Positions 17,401-26,219 of a DNA stretch of 64,000 nt are shown here, in pieces. This DNA comes from an uncultured Slackia sp. (GTDB lineage: Bacteria > Actinomycetota > Coriobacteriia > Coriobacteriales > Eggerthellaceae). The notes under the pieces are model-generated. The model did no database searches. It saw only the letters and a list, made by a program, of their open reading frames with translations, and had not been told where the DNA came from. The DNA is taken from the NCBI RefSeq assembly GCF_959608125.1, contig NZ_CAUHPG010000008.1, forward strand, positions 22,889 to 86,888. Direction: 5' to 3'. A program made the translations under genes and the position numbers. How positions within the stretch are numbered: position 1 is the first letter of the stretch; every line of letters begins with the position of its first letter.

Positions 17401-18420
17401 GCTGGAAATCTGCCCGCAGCCGATATAGAAGGGATCGTCCTGCGAACGGTTGGGGAAGTTCTCGTCCTCGTAATCGAGCTTGTACTTCTCTTTCCAGCCG
17501 CCCCGCCACTGGCGGTATGCGCCGTTTTCGCCCGACGGCTTGATTTCGGTGACGGGTCCGTCGAACTGCGATGCATCGTAGAAGCCCTTATAGGAGTAGG
17601 TGCCATCGCTCGTCCAGTTGCCGTTCACGCCGCCGTACCATATATACGTGTACGCGTTCAGGCGATCTTTCTCGTGCGCTTAATCGGGCTTTATGGCCAG
17701 CGTGTAGTTGGCAAGCCACGGCAGCTCGGAATCGGTGATCTGGTTTTCGAATACCCAGCGCATGTTCTCGACCGTCAGTTCGTCGAACAGGTCTTTCTGG
17801 AAGCGATAGCGCTCGTCGTTGTCGCGGAAAATCTTGATCGTCTCGTAGCGCACGAGCGGGTCGGACACGAATCCCGGGTCTCCCGACCACAGTCGCGAAC
17901 GGCCCGATTGCGCCAGCGACGCCGACACCATCATGCGCAGATGCACGTCCGCTTCGGCACCCGCAAGGTCTTCGGGATGCGCGGCGCGCAAGCGGCGCAG
18001 AATATCGAGCGCTCCCACATGCTGGTCGGCGCTCGCCCTGCCGTCGCGCACATTGGGCTCGCCGCCCGTGACGTAATAACGCAACGCAGGAAGATCGCTC
18101 AGGAACCATGCGAGGAAATCAGCCTTCTCGACCGATTCGTCCGCATAGGCGGCAAGTTTTTCGTAGCCGATTTCGGACACCAGATTGCGCTGCAGCACAA
18201 GCAACTCGCGGTCTTCGGCCAAAGAACCCGACGCCACGGCGAGCGACCATTCCTCGGGCGTCGCAGCATCCTTGATTCGGCCGTCGAGGGCCTCGACCGT
18301 CTGCAACGCCCCAGGCGCGGCAAAAGCGCGCTCAGGCAACGCAGCAGCGCATGCGAATACGAGCGTGGCCGCACACGCCGCGATGAAAATGCGCGTGGCT
18401 TTCCCCATGCAATGTTTCAC
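14488..18420 (-). pseudogene. Giant exported surface protein (transglutaminase-like, F5/8 type C, C-terminal anchor) interrupted by one in-frame TAA
   Basis: The frame from GTG 18420 (AAGGGG RBS) to 14488 is 1311 codons with a single stop, TAA at 17680-17682 (codon 247). The reading continues in phase on both sides (…LAIKPD* then AHEKDRLNAYTYIWYGG). The protein has a signal peptide ending ERAFA, a helical N-terminal part, and a transglutaminase-like Cys/His pair (GGVCGALAKTF near 364, GHAAT near 388). It then has an F5/8 type C domain (~757-895), a beta-sandwich region, a Gly/Asp/Pro-rich linker (~1120-1240) and a hydrophobic anchor with a basic tail (GPRRAEGL). The family looks like a cell-wall-associated binding or processing protein. 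Either a fresh nonsense mutation or an assembly error explains the break; the downstream GTG at 17628 has no signal peptide. Confidence 0.8.
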
Positions 18421-18654
18421 TTGTTCCCCTTTCGTCCGCGTCGCCGATTCGCCGGCGTCGCGGGCATGCCCCATCCGCTCGAAATAAACGGACGCCGCAT
18501 TATAAGGGGAAAAGTTCGTTCGAAGCCGCAACAAAAAAGAGGATGGAGAAAAAACCTCTACCCCGAAGAATCCGGGGAGAAGCACAAGATGCCGACCGCG
18601 TAAAAGCGACCGGGAAAACGCCGAAACGCAGAGCAGACGACCCTTCGGCCGGAA

Positions 18655-18683
18655 AGCAAAAAGCCGGCCCTGCGAGGCCGGCT
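18655..18683 (-). terminator. Terminator of tRNA-Pro
   Basis: On the minus strand AGCCGGCC (18683-18676) pairs with GGCCGGCT (18669-18662) and is followed by TTTTGC. Confidence 0.85.
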
Positions 18684-18693
18684 CGATAAAGCA

Positions 18694-18770
18694 TGGTCGG
18701 GATGACAGGATTCGAACCTGCGACATCCTGCTCCCAAAGCAGGCGCGCTACCAAACTGCGCCACATCCCG
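18694..18770 (-). tRNA. tRNA-Pro (anticodon TGG)
   Basis: The minus strand folds as a full cloverleaf: acceptor CGGGATG/CATCCCG, anticodon arm CCTGC-TTTGGGA-GCAGG with anticodon TGG, and T arm CAGGTTCGAATCCTG. The discriminator A is followed by an encoded CCA (18694-18696). Confidence 0.97.
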
Positions 18771-18816
18771 ATTCCATCAGGCCTGAAAATACGAACCCGC
18801 CGATAACGAGTTCAAT

Positions 18817-18845
18817 ATAGTAGACGAACGCCGCCGCTCTGGCAA
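18817..18845 (-). promoter_or_regulatory. Promoter of tRNA-Pro
   Basis: Minus-strand TTGCCA (18845-18840) and TACTAT (18822-18817) are separated by 17 bp, about 45 bp upstream of the tRNA 5' end. Confidence 0.65.
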
Positions 18846-19084
18846 GGGCGTGCGATCACGACGATGCGCCGAAAACAGGACGGCATCGGACTCGCTTGCG
18901 GCCCCGGCTCGTCTTTTTCCCGCTCGCAACGCTCGAAAAACGGCCTTCGCATGCAAATCACATGGAGAAAAGCATCCAAGGTGCTCTATTGCCCTCGCAC
19001 ATATGCCCCGAATAAAGGCATAATGCTACCCGACATTAAAGCGACGCGATCGCCGCACCGAGACGAACCGAAAGGAAACGACGC

Positions 19085-20068
19085 ATGGATTCCAACAAGC
19101 GCCCTGACGACATGGTACGCATCACCACCCCCGAGCTCGCTCAGGCCTTCATCGACGAGAAGGTCGCCGAGGCCAAAGAGATGATCGGCGACAAGAAGGT
19201 CCTTTTGGCGCTTTCCGGCGGCGTCGACAGCTCCGTCGTCGCAGCGCTGCTGATCAAGGCCATCGGCAAGCAGCTCATCTGCGTGCATGTGAACCACGGC
19301 CTCATGCGCAAGGGCGAAAGCGAGCAGGTCGTCGACGTGTTCCGCAACCAGCTCGACGCGAATCTGGTCTACGTCGATGCCACCGATCGCTTCCTCGGCC
19401 TGCTCGACGGCGTGGCCGAGCCCGAGGCGAAGCGTAAAATCATCGGTGCGGAGTTCATCCGCGTGTTCGAGGAAGAGGCCCGCAAGGTGGGCGACGAAGT
19501 AAGCTTCCTCGCCCAGGGCACCATCTATCCCGACATCCTCGAGTCCGACGGCGTGAAGGCGCATCACAACGTGGGCGGCCTGCCTGACGACCTGCAGTTC
19601 GAGCTGTGCGAGCCGGTCAAGCTGCTCTATAAGGACGAAGTTCGCGTCATCGGCCGCGAACTCGGCCTGCCCGAGAACATGGTCGAGCGCCAGCCCTTCC
19701 CCGGCCCCGGCCTGGGCGTGCGCTGCCTCGGCGCCATCACCCGCGATCGCCTCGAGGCGCTGCGCGAGGCCGACGCCATCCTGCGCGAAGAGTTCGCCGC
19801 CGCCGGCCTCGAAGGCAAGGTGTGGCAGTACTTCGTCAGCGTTCCCGACTTCCGCGTCACGGGCGTGAAGGACGATAAGCGCCTCTACGAGTGGCCGGCG
19901 TTCATCCGCGCGGTCAACACCGTCGATGCTATGACCGCCGAGGTGCCCGAGCTGGATTGGGCGCTGCTGAAGAAGATCGGCGACCGCATCTCCGCCGAGG
20001 TCGACGGCATCTGCCGCGTCCTCTACGACCTGACCCCGAAGCCCTGCGGCACCATCGAGTTCGAATAA
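19085..20068 (+). CDS. guaA: GMP synthase ATP-pyrophosphatase subunit (no glutaminase domain)
   Basis: 327 residues covering the ATP-PPase and dimerisation domains of GMP synthase: LALSGGVDSSVVAALL (P-loop), GTIYPDILES, KAHHNVGGLP, FPGPGLGVRCLG, and the C-terminal KPCGTIEFE. It converts XMP to GMP using ATP and ammonia. The N-terminal class I glutamine amidotransferase of ordinary bacterial GuaA is absent: the ORF begins directly before the PPase domain with a clear RBS (GAAAGGAAACGACGC). A separate GATase subunit must exist elsewhere or free ammonia is used. The leader (18846-19084) holds no recognised riboswitch. Confidence 0.93.
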   Translation: MDSNKRPDDMVRITTPELAQAFIDEKVAEAKEMIGDKKVLLALSGGVDSSVVAALLIKAIGKQLICVHVNHGLMRKGESEQVVDVFRNQLDANLVYVDATDRFLGLLDGVAEPEAKRKIIGAEFIRVFEEEARKVGDEVSFLAQGTIYPDILESDGVKAHHNVGGLPDDLQFELCEPVKLLYKDEVRVIGRELGLPENMVERQPFPGPGLGVRCLGAITRDRLEALREADAILREEFAAAGLEGKVWQYFVSVPDFRVTGVKDDKRLYEWPAFIRAVNTVDAMTAEVPELDWALLKKIGDRISAEVDGICRVLYDLTPKPCGTIEFE

Positions 20069-20101
20069 AACTCGCAACTTCGCAATCGAATCAACCGGAA
20101 C

Positions 20102-20125
20102 ACGGCCCCGCACCGACGGGGCCGT
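20102..20125 (+). terminator. Terminator of guaA
   Basis: ACGGCCCCG (20102-20110) pairs with CGGGGCCGT (20117-20125), followed by TTCTCTCT. Confidence 0.88.
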
Positions 20126-20146
20126 TTCTCTCTAGAAAGACCCGTC

Positions 20147-20443
20147 ATGCTTCCACCGTGGACCATCGTCTCCCGCTATCTGAAATACCGCTCGTCTTGG
20201 GACAGCCTCTGCGACCAGTGCGGCCGTTGCTGCTTCATGCGCGAAGTGGACGAGGACGGCGATGTGATCATCGATTATGCGGCTCCATGCGAATTCCTCG
20301 ACGTGGCCACCAGGCAGTGCACGGTATACGAACGCCGCTTCGAGGCATGCGAGCGCTGCAACAAGGTGACCCTGCGCCATGCGCTCTTCGCCGACCATCT
20401 GCCGGAAGGCTGCGCTTACGTGCGCATCTTCCGCGAACGATAG
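20147..20443 (+). CDS. YkgJ-family cysteine cluster protein
   Basis: 98 residues. CDQCGRCCF at about 22-30, then CEFLDVATRQCTVYERRFEACERC, reproduces the YkgJ/UPF0153 pattern (CxxCxxCC...C..L.....C..Y..R...C), a likely metal or iron-sulfur binding site of unknown function. No neighbouring partner explains its role. The ATG at 20147 has only a weak RBS (AGAAAGA), so expression may be low. Confidence 0.75.
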   Translation: MLPPWTIVSRYLKYRSSWDSLCDQCGRCCFMREVDEDGDVIIDYAAPCEFLDVATRQCTVYERRFEACERCNKVTLRHALFADHLPEGCAYVRIFRER

Positions 20444-20529
20444 GCATGTTCAAGACGGGCTTCGCTTCATCGGAGCCGCACGAAACCGCAGCGCTCGCTG
20501 CGCAGACCGTACAAAAGACTTAGCAGACA

Positions 20530-20570
20530 AAACGGCCCTCGCTTCCCAACGAAGGAAACGAGGGCCGTTT
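20530..20570. terminator. Bidirectional terminator between YkgJ gene and fbp
   Basis: AAACGGCCCTCG (20530-20541) pairs with CGAGGGCCGTTT (20559-20570), with A and T flanks on the two sides. Confidence 0.85.
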
Positions 20571-20615
20571 GCTTGTTCTTGCCCAATGCGGTGCCGAATG
20601 CGGTATCGGAAGCCG

Positions 20616-22574
20616 TTATTCCTTCTCGGCGATTTCGCCGCGACGATATGCCTCGAGCAATGCTTCAAGGTCGGCGATGCGCTCTTTGATCATCTTGCCC
20701 TTATCGGTATCGGCCACGAGCATGCGATTTTCCATCCATGCGATGACGCTGCGCGACGAATGGATGTCGAGCTCCTTGAGCACCGCAGCGCGCGTCGACT
20801 CGAGCGGCTCGTGCGCCGCCAGAATCAGCTCGTACGAGTTGGAGATAAGCGTATAGCCGGCGATGCCCGTCGTAGGCTGATATGCCTTCGAGAAGCCGCC
20901 GTCGATCGTAAGCACGCGGCCGCCGCATTTCACGGGGTCCTCGCCGTCTTTCACCTTCACCGGAACATGGCCGCACACGATGCGAGACGTCTTGGGGTCG
21001 AGACCGAAATCTTCGAAGATGCCCGCCATGACCGCTTCGTCGTTGAGGAACGTGTAGAACGGGTTCTTGACCTCTTTACGCGCCGCCTTGTCGGCGATCA
21101 GGTACAGCTCGAACGTGGCCATCTTGCTCTTCGCAAACAGCGGCGAACCCTGGCCCAGCCACAGATACCACATCAGGTCGCGCCCGCGCTTGCGCATGGC
21201 GGGATCGGCGTCGAAGAACGCGGCGCGCACGTAGCGCTCCATTTCGTCATAGAGCGCGCGGCCCTTGAACTTCGTTCCGTACACGTCGGTTTCCATGAGC
21301 GTGCCGTCGGCGTTCAGCGGCACGCAGGCATGGAAGAGAAGATTGCCGTTGTACACCTTGTACAAGCTTCCCGCCTCCAGGAAGAAATGCATGTGGCGCT
21401 GCAGCTTCTCGCAATTGACGAACGCCTGCTCGAGGCGCTGCATGACCTCTTCTTCTTCGGGGGTCAGGCGATACGGGTCGCGGGGATCGACCGTAGGAAA
21501 CACGGTGTCGGTGAGCTCGTATTCGATTCCGTCGACCGTCACGGTTCCCTTGTCGTAATCGATGCGGTGCAGCAACTTGCGGTCCTGCAGGCCGAAGCTG
21601 GGATTTTCGTCGATCAGCCGGGCCTCCACCTTGAACTGGATGATGGCCATGGCCTTCTGAATCTTCACGTTGAGCTCACGCTCGGCGTCGGACAGGTCGG
21701 GGTCGCCCTTCAATCCGAATGCCACGCATGGGTCGTCGGCGTATGCGGTCTGCGCGAACGATGCCAGCGGCAGAATATTGATGCCGTACGCATCTTCCAG
21801 AATGGAGAGATTGCCGTAACGAGCGCAATTGCGCACCACGTGGGCGATGCATCCGCGCTGGCCGAGCGAAGCGCCCATCCAGACGATGTCGTGATTGCCC
21901 CACTGGATGTCGAGCGCGTGATAGCCCATGAGCGTATCCATGATGACGTGCGGATACGGGCCTCGATCGTAAATGTCGCCCACGATATGCAGGTGGTCGA
22001 TGGAAAGACGCTGGATAAGCAGACACAGCTCTTCGATCAGATCGCCGCCGCGGCCCGTACGGATGATGGCCTCGATAATCGCCGCGTAATAGGCTTTCTT
22101 ATCGACGCCGTCGCGGTCTTCGGTCATCAGTTCTTCGATGATGTAGGCGAAGTTTTCAGGCAGCGCCTTGCGCACCTTGGAGCGCGTGTATTTCTGAGCG
22201 GCGCGCTTGCATACCGAGACGAGACGCGGAAGCACCTCGGCATACCAGGCCTGGGAAGCCGCATCGTCGGCATCGGCCAGCATCAGCTCCATACGCTCGC
22301 GCGGATAATAGATAAGCGATGCGAGCGAGCGCTTTTCGGCGGCCGTAAGGGTATCGCCGAACACGTCTTCGATCTTGAGTCGGATGGAGCCCGAGCCGTT
22401 ACGCAGGATATGCGAGAACGCCTCGTATTCGCCGTGAATGTCGGACGCGAAGAACTCGGTTCCCTTCGGAAGGTTCAGCACGGCGCTCAGATTGATGATT
22501 TCCGCCGACGCCTTGGCGGCAGAGGGAAACGACTGGGAGAGAAGCTCCAGGTATCGCTTTTCCGCTCTTTCCAT
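20616..22574 (-). CDS. fbp: Fructose-1,6-bisphosphatase, class III
   Basis: 652 residues, the usual length of the Firmicutes-type (class III) enzyme, which dephosphorylates fructose-1,6-bisphosphate in gluconeogenesis. The metallophosphoesterase motifs are all present: DIHGEY (near residue 45), GDIYDRGP, WGNHD and GHVPVK. The first methionine (22574) follows CAAGGAGGCTGAAC; a longer frame has no conserved residues. It is a single-gene unit between two terminators. Confidence 0.95.
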   Translation of the reverse strand: MERAEKRYLELLSQSFPSAAKASAEIINLSAVLNLPKGTEFFASDIHGEYEAFSHILRNGSGSIRLKIEDVFGDTLTAAEKRSLASLIYYPRERMELMLADADDAASQAWYAEVLPRLVSVCKRAAQKYTRSKVRKALPENFAYIIEELMTEDRDGVDKKAYYAAIIEAIIRTGRGGDLIEELCLLIQRLSIDHLHIVGDIYDRGPYPHVIMDTLMGYHALDIQWGNHDIVWMGASLGQRGCIAHVVRNCARYGNLSILEDAYGINILPLASFAQTAYADDPCVAFGLKGDPDLSDAERELNVKIQKAMAIIQFKVEARLIDENPSFGLQDRKLLHRIDYDKGTVTVDGIEYELTDTVFPTVDPRDPYRLTPEEEEVMQRLEQAFVNCEKLQRHMHFFLEAGSLYKVYNGNLLFHACVPLNADGTLMETDVYGTKFKGRALYDEMERYVRAAFFDADPAMRKRGRDLMWYLWLGQGSPLFAKSKMATFELYLIADKAARKEVKNPFYTFLNDEAVMAGIFEDFGLDPKTSRIVCGHVPVKVKDGEDPVKCGGRVLTIDGGFSKAYQPTTGIAGYTLISNSYELILAAHEPLESTRAAVLKELDIHSSRSVIAWMENRMLVADTDKGKMIKERIADLEALLEAYRRGEIAEKE

Positions 22575-22778
22575 GTTCAGCCTCCTTGGACCTGCGCTTA
22601 CGCGCCGCATGACAGTCTTCGCCAAAAGGATACTACGGAGCGAATGCCGCATCATTCGGCCAATCGGCCGAAGGGCCGCTGCGCCTCAGCGACGGAGGCG
22701 AAAACAGCACCCAGGCGTGCAGCCTTCGTTCGTCTTCCCGAACCATACACCCGAACGCCGCGTTTTGTGATATAAAAT

Positions 22779-22792
22779 AGAACAAATGTTCT
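22779..22792. promoter_or_regulatory. LexA (SOS) box AGAACAAATGTTCT
   Basis: GAAC-N4-GTTC palindrome, matching the Gram-positive/actinobacterial LexA consensus, immediately after an AT-rich TATAAAATA that could be the -10. It lies 17 bp upstream of the polymerase start. SOS control of the polymerase-YolD operon follows. Confidence 0.85.
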
Positions 22793-22808
22793 CATAGAAA
22801 GGAGCCGC

Positions 22809-24134
22809 GTGAAATCAGAGCGCACATATCTCTGCATCGACCTGAAAACGTTCTACGCCTCGGTGGAGTGCGCCGACCGCGGCCTCAATCCGTTCACGAC
22901 CAACCTCGTGGTGGCCGACGAATCGCGGGGACGAACCACGATCTGCCTCGCTATCACGCCCGCCCTCAAAAAGCTCGGCGTGCGCAACCGCTGCCGCCTC
23001 TTCGAAATCCCCGAAGGCATTCCCTACACGGCCGCCGTGCCCCGCATGAAACGCTATATGGAAGTGTCGTCCGATATCTACGCGATCTACCTGCAGTTCG
23101 TCTCGCCCGAAGACGTCCATATCTACTCGATCGACGAATGCTTCATCGACGCCACGCCGTATCTGACGCTCTATCGCAAAACGGCGCGCGAATTCGCCGA
23201 CCTGCTCATGAGCACGGTGCTCGAACGCACCGGCATCAGGGCGACGGCGGGCATCGGCAGCAATCTGTTCCTGGCGAAGGTGGCGCTCGATGTGACCGCG
23301 AAACACGACCGCGACAATATCGGCATGCTCGATGAGCGCTCTTTCAGACAAGAGGTCTGGTTCCACCGCCCCATCACCGACATATGGGGCATCGGACCGG
23401 GAATCGCGCGCCGGCTCGAACGGCATGGAATCCACGACCTGGCGGGCGTCGCGGCGGCCAATCCCGACGTGCTCTACCGCGAGTTCGGCAAAAATGCCGA
23501 ATACCTCATCGACCACGCCTGGGGCCAGGAGCCGTGCACGATCGCGGAAATACAGGCCTATCGGCCCGAGGGGCGCTCTATCGTGAACGGCCAGGTTCTA
23601 CCCGGAACATACCGTTTCGACGAAGCCCGCATGGTGCTCGGCGAAATGGTCGACGCCAGCGTGCTCGACCTGGTCGAACAGGGGCTTTCCTGCGACCACA
23701 TATCGCTGTACGTCGGATACGCCCGCGACACGCCGCGCGACCGAACCGATTTCTTCGACGGAGGCCACGGCAAAAGGCCCGTCAGCGAAGATGCCTACCA
23801 CGACCGAACGGGAGGCGGGCGCAAGCTCGGACGACGTACGAATTCGCGGCGCTATCTCATGGACCGCTTTTTCGAGCTGTTCGACGAAACGACCCGCAAA
23901 GACACGCCCATCAAACGCCTCTCCATCTGCCTTGCCGGGCTCGACGACGAAGAATTCGCCACGTACACGCTTTTCGACGACCCCGAAACCGATAAAGCCG
24001 AACGCGACTTGCAGCAGGCCATCGTCGACGTGCGCGCGAAATTCGGAAAAAACGCCATGCTGAAGGCGACCAGCCTGCATGAAAAGGCAACGGCGCAAGA
24101 ACGCAACAGGCAGGTAGGAGGACATCGTGCATGA
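22809..24134 (+). CDS. Y-family DNA polymerase (UmuC/DinP-like translesion polymerase)
   Basis: 441 residues. YLCIDLKTFYASVECADRGLNPFTTNLVVAD is the Y-polymerase motif with the first catalytic Asp, and YSIDECFIDATPYL gives the second catalytic Asp-Glu pair. A helix-hairpin-helix (DIWGIGPGIARRLERHGI) and a little-finger domain follow. It replicates past damaged bases. The start GTG 22809 follows GAAAGGAGCC. The LexA box upstream and the overlapping YolD-like gene match the Gram-positive UvrX/UmuC-YolD arrangement. Confidence 0.93.
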   Translation: MKSERTYLCIDLKTFYASVECADRGLNPFTTNLVVADESRGRTTICLAITPALKKLGVRNRCRLFEIPEGIPYTAAVPRMKRYMEVSSDIYAIYLQFVSPEDVHIYSIDECFIDATPYLTLYRKTAREFADLLMSTVLERTGIRATAGIGSNLFLAKVALDVTAKHDRDNIGMLDERSFRQEVWFHRPITDIWGIGPGIARRLERHGIHDLAGVAAANPDVLYREFGKNAEYLIDHAWGQEPCTIAEIQAYRPEGRSIVNGQVLPGTYRFDEARMVLGEMVDASVLDLVEQGLSCDHISLYVGYARDTPRDRTDFFDGGHGKRPVSEDAYHDRTGGGRKLGRRTNSRRYLMDRFFELFDETTRKDTPIKRLSICLAGLDDEEFATYTLFDDPETDKAERDLQQAIVDVRAKFGKNAMLKATSLHEKATAQERNRQVGGHRA

Positions 24135-24537
24135 AAACGCAGCCTTCGATCCGTTCGAGCAAGCATACCGGCGCTCCATCCTACGCGATATAGAACAGCG
24201 AGTCGCCCTTCACGGCGAACACCGAGCGCAGCCCCATGCCGACCGAGCCCGTCAATTCATGCCGTTCGCAGCATTGAAGGGCTACGAAGCCATGGCCCAT
24301 GGCCGCGAATTCGCAGCCATCCCCAAGCACGAGCTTACAGCAGAAGAGGCGCGCGCCTTCTCAGACACCGTGTCCGAACTTGCCAAGGGCGATGTCGTGC
24401 GCGTAACCTGGTACGACCAAGGAGCGCACCGCGTAACCGAGGGGCCTGTCGCATACAAAGACGAATCGCTGCGCACGATACGCGTCGGCACGGCCGATAT
24501 CGCGTTCGCAGACATCGAATCGATCGAGCCCGCGTAG
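24127..24537 (+). CDS. YolD-like family protein
   Basis: 136 residues. ADRARQFMPFAALKGYEAMAHGREF is the YolD signature, followed by a small beta-rich domain (GDVVRVTWYD...IAFADIESIEPA). YolD-like proteins accompany UmuC-type polymerases and are thought to act in the SOS response, possibly as UmuD-like partners. The GTG start overlaps the polymerase stop by 8 bp behind AGGAGGA, so the two are translationally coupled. Confidence 0.87.
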   Translation: MHENAAFDPFEQAYRRSILRDIEQRVALHGEHRAQPHADRARQFMPFAALKGYEAMAHGREFAAIPKHELTAEEARAFSDTVSELAKGDVVRVTWYDQGAHRVTEGPVAYKDESLRTIRVGTADIAFADIESIEPA

Positions 24538-24542
24538 ACACG

Positions 24543-24576
24543 CGAACGCCGTCGGCAGCGTGGCCGACGGCGTTCG
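24543..24576 (+). terminator. Hairpin after YolD gene
   Basis: CGAACGCCGTCGGC (24543-24556) pairs with GCCGACGGCGTTCG (24563-24576). There is no strong T-run. Confidence 0.6.
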
Positions 24577-24635
24577 TACCTGAATCGCGCCGGCACACCG
24601 CCGCATCGCGGCACGTCAGCGCGCGTATTGAAATG

Positions 24636-25226
24636 CTACGACAGCTTTTCTTTCAGCTCTCGCAGCGCGTTGCCGCGATGAGAGATGGCGTTCTTTTCGT
24701 CCTGCGTCACTTCGGCAAGGCTTTTCGCGCCCGCGAATTCGTCGGGCAGAAACAGCGGGTCGTATCCGAAACCGCCCTCGCCCGACAGGCCGTGGGCGAT
24801 GCGGCCCTCGATCGTGCCCGAAGCGAAAGTCTGCGTGCCGTCTTCATCGACGAACGCCAGCGAGCACACGAAACGCGCCGTGCGACGGTCGTCGGAAACA
24901 CCCTCGAGCTCGCGCAGAAGCTTCTCATTGTTGGCGGCGTCGTCGCCATGCACGCCCGCATAACGCGCGGAATACACGCCGGGCGCGCCGTCGAGCGCAT
25001 CCACCGCCAGGCCCGAATCGTCCGCCAAAGCGGCCAAGCCCGTATGCTCGTGCGCGGCGAGCGCTTTGATGAGCGCATTGCCTTCGAACGTATCGGCATC
25101 CTCGGCGGGCTCGTCATAGGGCTCGCACTGGGAAAGCGTCAGAAACTCCCAGCCCTCGAAATCGAGCGCGGTGCGGATTTCTTCCACCTTATGCGCGTTG
25201 TTCGTGGCGATAACGACCTTCTTCAT
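24636..25226 (-). CDS. rdgB: Non-canonical purine NTP pyrophosphatase (RdgB/HAM1)
   Basis: 196 residues: KKVVIATNNAHKVEEI at the N-terminus, ALADDSGLAVDALDGAPGVYSARYAG in the middle, GFGYDPLF, and SHRGNALRELKEKL at the end are the family signatures. It hydrolyses dITP, ITP and XTP to monophosphates, cleaning the nucleotide pool. It starts 23 bp after rph, the usual rph-rdgB operon. Confidence 0.96.
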   Translation of the reverse strand: MKKVVIATNNAHKVEEIRTALDFEGWEFLTLSQCEPYDEPAEDADTFEGNALIKALAAHEHTGLAALADDSGLAVDALDGAPGVYSARYAGVHGDDAANNEKLLRELEGVSDDRRTARFVCSLAFVDEDGTQTFASGTIEGRIAHGLSGEGGFGYDPLFLPDEFAGAKSLAEVTQDEKNAISHRGNALRELKEKLS

Positions 25227-25249
25227 GAAGCACCTCGTTTCCTTCGAGC

Positions 25250-25978
25250 CTATTTCACGGCTTCGAGGGCCTCGCGCTGCAGGCGCAGCAGCTCCTCGAT
25301 GCCTTCCTGAGCCATATCGAGCATCTCGTTCAAGCGCTCACGCGAGAAGCTGACCTGCTCGCCCGTGCCCTGCACCTCGACGAATTCGCCCTTCGCATTC
25401 ATGACCACATTCATGTCGATTTCAGCCTGGGAATCTTCGCGATAGTCCAGGTCGAGCAGCAGCCTGCCGCCCACCAGGCCCACGCTCACAGCCGCGACCT
25501 GGCCGAACAGCGGGTTGGTTTTCACCTTGCCCGCCGCACGCCACATCTCGAACGCGTCATGGGCGGCAACCCAGGCGCCCGTGATAGCCGCGGTGCGGGT
25601 GCCGCCATCGGCCTGCAGCACGTCGCAGTCGATCGTCATCGTGATTTCGCCGCCCATGGCCGACATGTCGCACACATTGCGCAGCGAACGTCCGATGAGG
25701 CGCTCGATTTCCTGGCTGCGGCCCTTGCGGCCCTTGGTCTCGCGCGGGGTGCGCTTCGCGGTGGACGCGGGCAGCATGGCGTATTCGGCAGTCAGCCAGC
25801 CCATGCCGCTTCCCTTGCGCCAGGCGCCGACGCGCTCTTCGATCGTGGCGCTGCACAGCACATGCGTATCGCCGAACTTCACCAGGCAGCTGCCTGAGGC
25901 GTTCTTCATCACGTTGCGCTCGATCGAAACGAGGCGCAGCGCGCGGTCTTTACGATGGTCGGTACGGGTGCCGAACAT
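25250..25978 (-). CDS. rph: Ribonuclease PH
   Basis: 242 residues: SCLVKFGDTHVLCSATIEE, GWLTAEYAMLPAST, GRSLRNVCDM, TIDCDVLQADGGTRTAAITGAW and DLDYREDSQAEIDMNVVM cover the whole RNase PH fold. It trims tRNA 3' ends phosphorolytically. ATG 25978 follows AAGGAGGAATGCC. A short tandem repeat (GGGTAGTTCTT twice, about 26010-26032) lies upstream in the leader. Confidence 0.97.
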   Translation of the reverse strand: MFGTRTDHRKDRALRLVSIERNVMKNASGSCLVKFGDTHVLCSATIEERVGAWRKGSGMGWLTAEYAMLPASTAKRTPRETKGRKGRSQEIERLIGRSLRNVCDMSAMGGEITMTIDCDVLQADGGTRTAAITGAWVAAHDAFEMWRAAGKVKTNPLFGQVAAVSVGLVGGRLLLDLDYREDSQAEIDMNVVMNAKGEFVEVQGTGEQVSFSRERLNEMLDMAQEGIEELLRLQREALEAVK

Positions 25979-26157
25979 GGCATTCCTCCTTCAAGGGCGA
26001 ATACGCCCGGGGTAGTTCTTGGGTAGTTCTTCTATGCAAGGATGCTATGCGCCGCAAAGCGCGCAGAATCGCATTGGTGCGCAGGCCTGCAGGAGCCTGC
26101 CCGCTGCGCATGATATACGAACATGCAAACCGCGCCGACGCCGCGCCGCGAATGGGA

Positions 26158-26190
26158 CAAAAAGAACCCGGCCGCGAAGCGACCGGGCGA
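26158..26190 (-). terminator. Terminator of murI
   Basis: Stem CCCGGCCGC/GCGACCGGG (26167-26187, one mismatch), followed on the minus strand by TTCTTTTTG. Confidence 0.8.
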
Positions 26191-26219
26191 TAAAACGCAT
26201 GCGATTACGCGACGAAGCG

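Noticed and set aside
15952..18603. 883-codon plus-strand open frame opposite the giant surface protein
   Set aside because: The minus strand has a signal peptide, F5/8 domain and anchor in one phase; the plus frame is low-complexity Arg/His-rich and begins without an RBS.
26009..26032. Short tandem repeat GGGTAGTTCTT upstream of rph
   Set aside because: Only two units with no related copy seen; too little to call a regulatory or CRISPR-like repeat.
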